A program made the translations under genes and the position numbers. A stretch of 10,000 bases of DNA. It comes from Acropora yongei. Lineage: Eukaryota > Cnidaria > Anthozoa > Scleractinia > Acroporidae. The first letter of the stretch is position 1. Each line of letters opens with the position of its first letter. The notes beneath the pieces were generated by a model that did no database searches, was not told the DNA's origin, and was given only the letters and a program-made list of their open reading frames with translations. Shown piece by piece: positions 1-6,505 of this stretch. Location: the NCBI GenBank assembly GCA_014634225.1, contig BLFN01000150.1, positions 1,532,217-1,542,216 of the forward strand, in the 5' to 3' direction.

Positions 1-39
1 ACGAGCGGTACCGATTTAACAATCGCAAACAGGAGCCCG

Positions 40-480
40 GTGAGAACATCGCAAAGCAAGGCTGTCACAGCTAGCGCGCGAATAGATGACGGAATTGATC
101 AATATAAAATTAGTACTGAGAACATCGCAGCAAACAAAGCCCTTGTCCACTTGTACGTCAACCGACGACAGCCGGGAAATGAAATCCGTTTTCATGTGGA
201 CACTGGATCCAAATGCGATCTATTACCGTTGAAAGAGTACAAATCCATCACTGGAGACAATACTGTTTAGCGCATAAAGAAATGTAATAAATCAATCGTT
301 TCATACACTGGTGAACGAAAACAAATTGCTGGAAAGGTACGCCTCCCAGTCTGGCACAAGGGCATGCAGAAGAAAACTCTGACTTTCAATGTCGTTAGGG
401 GTGATTATCAGCCTGTCCTGTCGCTTAACACAAGTATTATGCTTGGAATTGCCACACCAGCCGATTGTGACGTATTATAT
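40..480 (+). pseudogene. Gypsy-type retrotransposon protease (degraded)
   Basis: This is a relic of the retroviral-type aspartic protease of a Gypsy/Ty3 pol polyprotein, which would cleave the Gag-Pol precursor. The frame from 40 contains the catalytic Asp-Thr-Gly-Ser at 199-210, in the context FHVDTGSKCDLLP. It stops at 268-270. The second half of the fold continues downstream in another frame, from about 292, through KVRLPVWHKG to PVLSLNTSIMLGI near 412-450. That last segment matches the 'LG.N...LGL' strand and helix ending these proteases. Stops at 268-270 and 292 interrupt the domain. The usual motif is DTGA or DTGS, so the active site itself is intact. The parts are seen directly; assignment to Gypsy rather than another LTR clade rests on the reverse transcriptase downstream. 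Confidence 0.8.
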
Positions 481-499
481 CGCTCGCGATATCGCCTCC

Positions 500-1074
500 A
501 AGCAGTAACACGATCCTTGAAGAATACAAAGATGTGTTTGAGGGTCTTGAGGAACTTCCAGGCGAATACAGGATCACCATGGATGAGAGTGAGAAACCGA
601 AGACGAGTTCCCGTGGCAGTTCGTCCCAGAAACAAGGAAAAATGAGACGAATTAGTGCAGCGAAACATCATCACACCAGTGACCGAGCCAACAGAATGGG
701 GGTCAAGTATGCTAGCATTAATCAAGCGGAACAAAATTCGAGTTTGTCTAGACCCAAGGGATTTAAACGAAGCCATCAAAAGAGAGCACTTTCAGATGCC
801 TCCAACAGAGGAAATTGCTACTCGACTTGATAGAGCGAAGTTGTTTATAGTAGTTGACGCAAAAAACGGATTCTGGCAAAAGAAGCTAGACCGAGCGTCC
901 AGTAACAAAACTACCTTTACCAACTCACTCCCGAGAGACTCATACCAGAGAGACTCATACCAGACCCCCGTAAGATTGAAGCGATTTTCTTCTTAGCTAG
1001 AAGACGTCGCCGCCATTAAGCGTTTTCTAGGAATGGTGAACTACCTCTCAACGTTCATGCCGCATCTGAGCGAT
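500..1074 (+). pseudogene. Gypsy-type reverse transcriptase, internally deleted
   Basis: This continues the same + strand pol relic. The pre-RT linker (EEYKDVFEGLEELPGEY, about 516-567) is followed in other frames by RRVPVAVRPR and then VTEPTEWGSS (about 679-708). Next come the fingers (KIRVCLDPRDLNEAIK, about 733-780) and palm motif A (VVDAKNGFWQ, about 850-880), whose Asp is one of the catalytic metal ligands. Homology stops near 930. It resumes at PDPRKIEAI (about 960) and, in another frame, at the thumb segment DVAAIKRFLGMVNYL (1003-1047), ending near 1074. The palm segment with the YxDD catalytic pair is absent, so this copy cannot encode an active polymerase. A perfect 15-bp duplication lies at the deletion site. 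At least three frame changes are needed. Confidence 0.85.
934..963 (+). repeat. Perfect 15-bp tandem duplication at the RT deletion point
   Basis: The unit AGAGACTCATACCAG occurs twice in direct succession, at 934-948 and 949-963. It sits where the reverse transcriptase homology jumps from the palm to the thumb, so it may be a scar of the deletion. Because 15 is a multiple of three it does not change frame. Confidence 0.9.
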
Positions 1075-1079
1075 TCGCA

Positions 1080-1147
1080 AATAACAAGAGTCGATTAAGA
1101 ATGTGACACAATATCACAATCCGGTATCGTTATATCTCCCTTTTCTT
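1080..1147 (-). other. Possible Gypsy polypurine tract and start of 3' LTR
   Basis: Read on the - strand, the purine-rich AAGAAAAGGGAGATA (1147-1133) lies just after the end of the integrase reading frame. It is followed by TAACGATACCGG and a stretch containing GTGATATTGTGTCACAT. Many Gypsy elements have a purine run ending close to a TG... LTR start, and this arrangement looks like a decayed version. The segment ends where the + strand reverse transcriptase begins (about 1075-1080), so at most about 60 bp of LTR remain. No second LTR was identified in the window. The call is an inference from position and composition only. Confidence 0.4.
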
Positions 1148-1177
1148 AAAGTCAAGTATTCAAGACTGACATAGTCA

Positions 1178-1555
1178 CTGTGCCACGCTGGTGGCTAAGA
1201 GTGCTAATAGAGGATCTTGCTTGTCTGCTCGTGCTTTCTTCAGCGACGCTTTGCAAAATTTGACAGAATTCTCAGCTTTCCTATTAGACTGAGGATACCG
1301 CGGGCTGGAGGTCTTGTGCTCAAATCCCTAATTCAGAAGGGCTGAATTGTGTCCCATTATCTGTAACAAGCACTTCTGCAATGCCATGCGGGAAACTGGA
1401 CTTTAAATGCGTGGATCACGCTTGCCGATGTGCTTCGTTTAAGTTCCTGTCCCTCGAAATAGTTTGATAGTTTTGTGATCCAAGCTCGAATACATCCACC
1501 GATTCCAATGTGTGACCTGTGATTTCTTTGAGCATCTCAGCCCGCAGCAACTGTA
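1178..1555 (-). pseudogene. Gypsy integrase fragment (HHCC edge and catalytic core)
   Basis: On the - strand this starts with LLRAEMLKEITGHT (about 1549-1508), the first helix of the integrase zinc-binding region, then jumps into core sequence. STSASVIHAFKVQF is followed by AEVLVTDNGTQFS, with the second catalytic Asp codon at 1361-1359. A stop follows at the end of SELGI. A clean frame of 48 codons then runs 1321-1178, with HKTSSPRYPQSN and the catalytic Glu in RKAENSVKF, then KKARADKQDPLLALL. Most of the zinc-binding half, and the carboxy-terminal domain expected after LLALLA, are missing. The fragment is broken by stops and frame changes. It is opposite in orientation to the reverse transcriptase at 500-1074. 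Confidence 0.8.
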
Positions 1556-1559
1556 TGTA

Positions 1560-1599
1560 CGATGGCCCACAAGAGACACGCTGCAAACAAAAAAGAATC
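1560..1599 (+). repeat. Left terminal inverted repeat
   Basis: The end begins CGATGGCCCACAAGAGACAC and runs straight into the 20-bp array. It matches the reverse complement of 3754-3792, with mismatches at positions 8, 11 and 15 of the first 24 bases. Similarity beyond that includes an A-run followed by TCGCTG in both copies. Confidence 0.65.
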
Positions 1600-1720
1600 G
1601 CTGCAAGCAAAAAAAACGCGCTGCAAACAGAAAAGGGACGCTGCAACCAAAAAGCGAAAGCTGCAAGCAAAAAAGGAAGTCTGCAAACAAAAAACGAACG
1701 CTGCAAACAAAAACACAAAC
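1581..1720 (+). repeat. Minisatellite: 7 copies of an exact 20-bp period
   Basis: Units begin with CTGCAA at 1581, 1601, 1621, 1641, 1661, 1681 and 1701, spaced exactly 20 bp with no indels. The consensus is roughly CTGCAAACAAAAAACGAACG. Substitutions concentrate in the second half of the unit. Because 20 is not a multiple of three, and the unit contains no stop triplet on either strand, all six frames stay open across the array. The long Lys/Gln/Asn-rich and Phe/Cys/Leu-rich open frames here are therefore artefacts of the repeat. Each unit has one A-run, so A-runs recur every 20 bp, close to two helical turns. Confidence 0.95.
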
Positions 1721-1975
1721 CCCAACACCGAGAACTCCATGCCCCACTCTTTACGTGTAGTGTATGGGTTCTTAAACGTCAAACAGCTTTTATGAACACT
1801 GAAGTCTTGTGAGAAGACTTGAAAGTCTACCCATTAATTTTGCAGATGTAATTATAAAAGCAGCACTTTCTCCTCGGTTATTTTAAGACCCTCGGTGGTG
1901 GTCCGACCCGAGTTCGAACCCACAACCTCTTACAATATAGTGTGATACTCAATCAACTGAACCGATCTTTGGATC
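1720..1975 (-). mobile_element. tRNA-derived SINE
   Basis: On the - strand a tRNA-like head contains an A-box-like segment TTCAGTTGATTGAG (1961-1948) and a B-box GGTTCGAACTC (1920-1910), spaced as in an RNA polymerase III promoter. The T-stem no longer pairs, so this is not a functional tRNA. A non-tRNA body follows, including GAGGAGAAAGTGCTGC and a segment at 1780-1720. That segment is 49/61 identical to 4316-4376 on the + strand, which shows the body is dispersed. The body ends directly against the 20-bp array. I remember similar head-plus-body sequences from coral genomes but have not checked this. Confidence 0.7.
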
Positions 1976-2252
1976 ACCTTGACTCAGCCTCTACCCAAGC
2001 AAATCATCGACAAGGTTTCCAACAAGGGCACTTTTAAACGCTGATGTGAGATGCTGGGTTGCACTCTGCAAGCACAGCAGCAGTGATGGTCCACGTCCTT
2101 TGCAGACAACCGAATAATAAGAGAAAGAAGGACAATTTGAGGTGCTTTAATACGTAAATCAAACAAGAGATCGCACTTACTTCACTTACCTTATATCCGT
2201 GAAAAACAAAATGTACTTTGTGGCATCAAATAAAATGTTGAACACAAGATTA

Positions 2253-2372
2253 TTCCTCTCCGTAATCAGGCAAATCGACGTCACTTTCATCACTGCTGTT
2301 CTTTTTCAAGAACATCTGTTGTCTTGCTGAGGGAACGTCGGTCTTTTCGTCAACGAGACCTACCGCCAAGGG
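2253..2372 (-). CDS. Possible carboxy-terminal exon, unrecognised protein
   Basis: Forty codons are open on the - strand between an upstream TGA (2375-2373) and a TAA at 2252-2250. The peptide passes from VDEKTDVPSARQQMFLKK to a Ser/Asp/Glu-rich acidic end, SSDESDVDLPDYGEE. Acidic, low-complexity ends of this sort are common at protein termini, and the codons look used. A possible acceptor AG lies near 2362 (GGCGGTAG before GTCTCG), with a weak pyrimidine tract. It lies inside the 1560-3792 element and could be the end of its transposase, or part of an unrelated host gene. A consensus splice donor AAG/GTAAGT lies further on at 2192-2184 and would belong to the 3' untranslated part if used. 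No family was recognised. Confidence 0.25.
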
Positions 2373-2375
2373 TCA

Positions 2376-3249
2376 GTTAGCAAACGTGTGGGGTCGATTC
2401 GCCAACGTCCGAAAGTTACTGTGTTCAAGGCTAAAGTGATAAAAGGTTGTCGGTTGTGTGTATGACGACTGCAAAGTCAACAGACGATTCAGACCAAAAA
2501 AATTCAGACGAAAGAAAATTTTCGGAGAAAGGGGTTCGCCTTATAGCCGAGAGTTTAAGTAATTTTTTTTCTCAACTGTTTCCCCTTTGATTGTTGACAA
2601 CTGTAAGCGGTTGTTTCTAAATAAATAAATAATACATAAATCTGGTAACATTCATTTTAAATTTTTTCGTTTTCTCGTCTTGTTAGGACCAATTAGTATT
2701 AACGTTTGCCCAGAATCGCAAATTGTTGACATTCCATAAAACGCTCTTCATTGTGTTTTTTTCATGGTGTGATTTTATTGACTGCCACGATAATTCATTT
2801 ATTACCTGTAACTTTCAACACGTTTCCTGGTGTGAGCGCTTTCTTGAATGGACGCTCTGGTAACTTTTATCTGCTAATCACATTGCTGTGATTTCGATCC
2901 GTCCTGAAATTGAGCACTGCATTAAAAAGGACCGTGATTTCTTGTTAATCTCCCCCCACTTGACTTCTCCGAATACTCTCGCAATTCGAAACATCATTAG
3001 AAATTGGAAGCTTCTATTTTATCTCCAGTACCGAAGAAATAACGCCAAGAAGCACTATCATGTGGTGGCTGAAACAGGTGGCAACACCGATGTTGTCAGA
3101 CAGGCATCACAAGGGACCAGTACAGGGCTAAAGTCCGATCAGGAAAGGAGGTTGTTCCCATCTATCTCCTTAATACATGCTCTCACCTAAACGGCCCAGC
3201 TCGCGCGCAATAAACTTTACTTCTAATTTATTGTTGTAGTTATTGTAAA
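2376..3249. other. No recognisable gene; AT-rich interior of the 1560-3792 element
   Basis: The stretch is AT-rich and includes an AAATAAATAAATAAT run near 2619-2633, with polyadenylation-like hexamers on the + strand. An open frame at 2888-3190 (+) has no recognisable motif. Nothing resembling a DDE transposase could be assembled on either strand. Confidence 0.5.
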
Positions 3250-3416
3250 GCCGCTGTTACACGTTGAAACTTTTAGCTGAAACTTGTATGCAACGGCGTT
3301 GGGAGACATGTTTCAGGAGGCGTTGCACTGTGTAACATGGTCGGTTTCGTGAAACTTTTTGAACTTCCGTTTTGAACTTTTATAAGTTCCTCATGGTATC
3401 GTTGCAGTGTAAGCGG
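3250..3416. mobile_element. MITE-like short inverted-repeat element
   Basis: About 165 bp begins GCCGCTGTTACACGTTG and ends GTTGCAGTGTAAGCGG. These are imperfect inverted repeats sharing the TTACAC/GTGTAA block and a GCGG end. Internally it repeats related blocks such as GTTGCACTGTGTAACAT (3323-3339) and several GAAACTT or CAACGG variants, giving self-complementarity. No coding capacity is present. I recall a frequent coral element with this 'tgttacac...gttgcaactt' pattern; this is memory only. No clear target-site duplication is visible. Confidence 0.55.
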
Positions 3417-3753
3417 ATCCTTTTTTTCGCTCTCCTAGAAGACTTACTAACAAACCTGGAGGTTCGTTCCTTCCCTTTGCTTTCCCTATATTCCTCAAAG
3501 GTGAGAGGAGCGGTCTGATGTCGTTTCCTTTCTGAAGGTTCCACTTCTTATTGAGCAACATATGATGGATCTTCGTCTTTTACACTTATCGCAATTCCCC
3601 AGACTTGACAAAATTTCGCCGCTTTGGCTAACCGCCACAACTCTCACCGCACCAAACATGCCGAACACAAAGAGCACATTACGTGGGAACGTTCGGGAGC
3701 GCAGAAACAGGTCACTCCCACGTACGGTGCGCGCACATAATGTCTGTTACAGC

Positions 3754-3792
3754 GAACCTTTTTGCGAGCAGCGTGTCCCTTATGCGCCATCG
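3754..3792 (-). repeat. Right terminal inverted repeat
   Basis: Read on the - strand it begins CGATGGCGCATAAGGGACAC, then ACGCTGCTCGCAAAAAGG and TCGCTG. It carries one diverged copy of the CTGC(N)CAAAAA motif that is repeated seven times at the left end. This suggests the left array grew from a subterminal motif of the element. Confidence 0.65.
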
Positions 3793-4060
3793 TTCAAATG
3801 AGGTACAACCAAACGTTCTCCGCGATAGACCACTCCACTATCTTCAACTAGATTGCTCCAACTGTCATAGTTGGGTACAAGCATTGCGGGGCAATCTTTT
3901 CGAGACAATGGCCATCCCTTGCATGGCGTATAGCACTAATGAGTAGCTGCCACTCTGGGTCACACTCTGTGACTCGTTTGAATTCTTGCAGTCGTGTGGG
4001 CGACACCGAAAGTCGATCTTCATGATGAACTTCTCGTAAGGCGCGTACTTCACTACTACT
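3793..4060 (-). pseudogene. Gypsy RNase H-integrase linker and integrase amino-terminal region
   Basis: On the - strand this follows the RNase H relic. The peptide RLQEFKRVTECDPEWQLLI (about 3978-3922) matches the linker after the 'LSRAY' end of RNase H in Gypsy elements. After a one- or two-base frame change it continues WPLSRKDCPAMLVPNYDSW, then EDSGVVYRGERLVVP (about 3845-3802). That is the strand pair preceding the HHCC zinc-binding helices of integrase. Sequence homology ends at the inverted repeat at 3792 and resumes at 1549, so the zinc-binding region is split by the 1560-3792 insertion. The early part (4060-3980) is poorly conserved. Confidence 0.8.
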
Positions 4061-4084
4061 GTGTTTGGCGTCCTAGGTTGTCAG

Positions 4085-4312
4085 TCTGTAGGCCCGGCTC
4101 AAGGCGTCTGCGATAAACCAAAGTTGACCTTTCTTGTACAATCCAGGGAGTAATTTTGCAACGCCATGCGCATTCTTTGTAGTCGCTTAAGTGACTGATA
4201 TATTGGCTTCTGGAACACTGCTTGTAGCGGTTCATAGTCAGACTTGACGTGTGCGATCTCTCGGCCATATAAGTATTGGTCGAATTTATGACAAGACCAC
4301 ACAATGGCTAAA
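4085..4312 (-). pseudogene. Gypsy RNase H domain, 3' part
   Basis: Read on the - strand from 4312, HLAIVWSCHKFDQYLYGRE leads to VKSDYEPLQAVFQKP and KRLQRMRMALQNY. After a frame change comes KKGQLWFIADALSRAYRL (about 4136-4083). These match the carboxy half of the RNase H domain that removes template RNA during reverse transcription: the '(Y/H)GR...V.(S/T)DH.PL' strand, the 'RLQRM...L..Y' helix and the 'G....ADALSRAY' end. The amino half with the first catalytic Asp and Glu is missing. The domain is cut at 4312, where a truncated SINE begins. A stop follows shortly after ADALSRAY. Confidence 0.85.
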
Positions 4313-4315
4313 TGG

Positions 4316-4356
4316 GACGTCAAAGAACTCACACACTATTCGAAAAGAGAAGGGCA

Positions 4357-4376
<20 letters not shown>
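4316..4376 (+). mobile_element. 5'-truncated SINE copy
   Basis: This matches the body of the SINE at 1780-1720 (- strand) at 49 of 61 positions and lies in the opposite orientation. The tRNA-like head is absent, as expected for a copy truncated during reverse transcription. It starts within a few bases of the point where RNase H homology stops. The 3' limit is uncertain, and related sequence may extend to about 4400. Confidence 0.65.
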
Positions 4377-4387
<11 letters not shown>

Positions 4388-4558
4388 CAGCGTATGGGTG
4401 GGTAAAGAGAAGGTGATATGCCTCGCATGGGACTTAGTGTCCCGTTCGCATAACACCTTGCACTTCGGTGCAAAAGTTGCTGAAAAAAACTCAGATAAAC
4501 TCAACAGATTAAGAATCCTTACTGATGGGAGGCAGACTAGTTATCTATTGTAGATGAA

Positions 4559-4657
4559 ACCAAGGAGTTGAACTAGGGAGTAATGAAAAACAAATCCAGC
4601 CCATGGACCAAGCTTGGGAACAGTGAATCTCGATGCAGCACCCTAACCAGTTGGCTT
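4559..4657 (-). mobile_element. Second tRNA-like SINE fragment
   Basis: On the - strand AAGCCAACTGGTTAGGGTGCT-like sequence (4657-4637) resembles a tRNA D-arm and A-box. About 60 bp further is GCTGGATTTG, then TAGTTCAACTCCTTGG (about 4576-4561). The B-box region is worn and not clearly recognisable. I associate the pair of motifs with a coral SINE from memory. It differs from the SINE at 1720-1975. Confidence 0.45.
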
Positions 4658-4956
4658 AACAGCTGTGTCTCTCTTTCGCAGTCTCACTGAAGAGTGGATT
4701 GCTACTGTATGTTAGCCATTATGAAAGAGGTCTATGCCACTGTTCATGCTATTTTCCTTCGTGCTACGCATTATTGGCCCTTGGCGGTTGGGTAATGCAC
4801 AGAACAAATGACAAGAGAAACTAACTGCTAATAACAATTTTATTATAATGATAGTTTATATTACTAATTATTACCAGAAGCTGTCAAGTTCTGCCTTGGT
4901 TCAATCAAAGTGATAGTTATCTTTGTGATCTCTACTACATTTTAATAGTTTCCCAG

Positions 4957-5007
4957 GGTCTTTGCAAGTACTCAAATTTACTCCGGAGCTGAACTGATAC
5001 AAGCAAG
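4957..5007 (+). CDS. Exon A: start of SEA domain carboxy-terminal half
   Basis: This is a 51-bp exon with phase 2 at both ends. The acceptor is TTAATAGTTTCCCAG ending at 4956; the donor AAG/GTGAGC at 5008 is strong. It encodes VFASTQIYSGAELIQA plus the first two bases of an Arg codon completed by exon B. The pattern leading into 'GS' is that of the strand before the cleavage loop in SEA domains (compare '...F.GVEV..FR.GS'). Support is the two splice sites, the phase match and the family pattern; the exon is short, so it is less certain than exons B and C. Confidence 0.5.
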
Positions 5008-6302
5008 GTGAGCCGGCAAACAAATACAGGGTCCGTACTGGTCATGGAAATCCTGGAAAGTCATGGATTTCTAGTCTTGTAAATTCCAAGCCAGGAAATC
5101 CTGGAAAATGATGACAAGTCATGGAAAATCCTGGAAAATTAGCCCTATGCACTAACAAAATAACAAAATATCTTCATTTCGTATTCTGGAATGCATTCGT
5201 ACATTCAAGGAGACTGGATCCCATTGCCCCTAATTAATGATAATTATTACAGGATGGTGCTGGAAAAAGTCATGGAATTTTAATACACGAAAAGTCTACA
5301 AACCCTTGAAATACTGTCTTTATCATAATATTTGGTAGAGCAAAGAAGCTCTTGCACAGAATGTTCTTTGAAAAGATAGCTGGTTAGCAAAACAAAATTA
5401 ATGCTTTTAAAGTTTGCGTGTTACAGTGTCAATGAACCAGCTTTTTTAGCATGGTCGCTGATCAAAGGTAGTAAATATTGCTGACCTTTATTCAAATTCC
5501 TTGAGCCCTGGTAAAAGAAACAATAATTGTTTTCAAAAATTAATTGAAGTTTTTGACATTTATATTTTTAGTATCAATTTTCTGTTTTAGGTGGGGAAGC
5601 ATGATCTTTGATGTGGTCTTGAAGTTCAGCGCGGCAATTGCAGAGGATGATACTATTTCCATAATTCAAAAGGCTATTGTCGATGAAAAGCTTAGAGGAT
5701 TAAAAGCCGATACATTTTAATTATATTATTGGCATTCCACCCATCTTAGAAACGCGAAAAGTTAGCACTAAATCTGTACAAACTATAACCACAATGCCTA
5801 CCGGATCTACTCCAAAATCAGATGGTTTGTTTAAGTTTCGTATTGATTGTAATTGCATTGATATTAAAATTGATTGTTATTATGTGGCAGTTGCTGTAGT
5901 ACAGTAAGTTGGAAAGGCTGTGGCTGTTTGTTTATTATGGATAGCAAATTAATGAAATCTCAACACGTGACAGTTTTGTTAAACCCCACTAAACCCAAGG
6001 AGAACTATTTCATCTCTGTCGTTGCCGTAAAGAAGTCTGACTATAAACACCAGCCCTTTCCTAGGTGTATGAATTGGGTATTATTGGCCTAATGCTAGGG
6101 TTTGCCCTGTATTTGCAATGACATCCTGTCGAAAAACTCTCAGTAACATCATGATACAGAAACTGGAAGACGCCTCGGTTTTGTCGGCCATTTTTTCATT
6201 TGCTTTTATGGGTAATGTGGTATGGGTAATGTGGTATATTATACAACCATCCCCCGAAGGGGAGGTGAATAGTAGTGGATATATACCGAGACGCGAAGCG
6301 TG

Positions 6303-6382
<80 letters not shown>

Positions 6383-6437
6383 TGCTGTTTTAATTTCTTC
6401 CTCTGAAACTTTCGCGAAACGACGCGCTATTTTTCTT

Positions 6438-6472
<35 letters not shown>

Positions 6473-6473
6473 T

Positions 6474-6505
<32 letters not shown>

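Larger units (their letters stand above)
1560..3792. mobile_element. 2.2 kb element with terminal inverted repeats, inserted in the Gypsy relic
   Basis: The ends at 1560-1583 and 3769-3792 are inverted copies of each other, identical at 21 of 24 positions; weaker similarity continues to about 40 bp. On the - strand, Gypsy integrase sequence reads GERLVVP up to the right end and resumes as QLLRAEML at the left end, so this segment interrupts one reading path. The flanks CAACTGTATGTAC (1548-1560) and CAAATGAGGTAC (3795-3806) resemble each other and may be a worn target-site duplication. They are imperfect and not flush with the repeats. Inside are a 20-bp tandem array, a SINE, a MITE-like element and scraps of open frame. 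No transposase was recognised, so the superfamily is unknown. The inverted ends could also come from two separate insertions of one family. Confidence 0.55.

Noticed and set aside
1416..1812. Several long overlapping open frames rich in Phe/Cys/Leu (- strand) or Lys/Gln/Asn (+ strand)
   Set aside because: They are by-products of the 20-bp array, which has no stop triplets on either strand. The - strand frame also includes real integrase remains at 1510-1555, but not as a continuous gene.
1895..1970. Possible functional tRNA gene on the - strand
   Set aside because: A- and B-box-like motifs are present, but the T-stem and acceptor stem do not pair and the body continues as a SINE.
2888..3190. 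100-codon + strand open frame
   Set aside because: No motif, no family resemblance, no splice support, and it lies inside a transposon.
3495..3946. Overlapping open frames on both strands near the right inverted repeat
   Set aside because: The + strand frames run through the inverted repeat and antisense to integrase. The - strand frame (3495-3677) has one CDKCKRRR segment but no recognisable domain.
4251..4553. + strand 100-codon open frame
   Set aside because: It begins antisense to RNase H and runs through the truncated SINE, so it is not a gene.
5719..5755. Possible splice acceptor at CCATCTTAG inside exon B
   Set aside because: It would need an intron of only about 30 bp to bypass the stop, and no donor fits. 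A one-base slip is simpler.
5874..6092. 72-codon + strand open frame in intron B-C
   Set aside because: No domain, no splice-site support, and the exon chain already passes over it.
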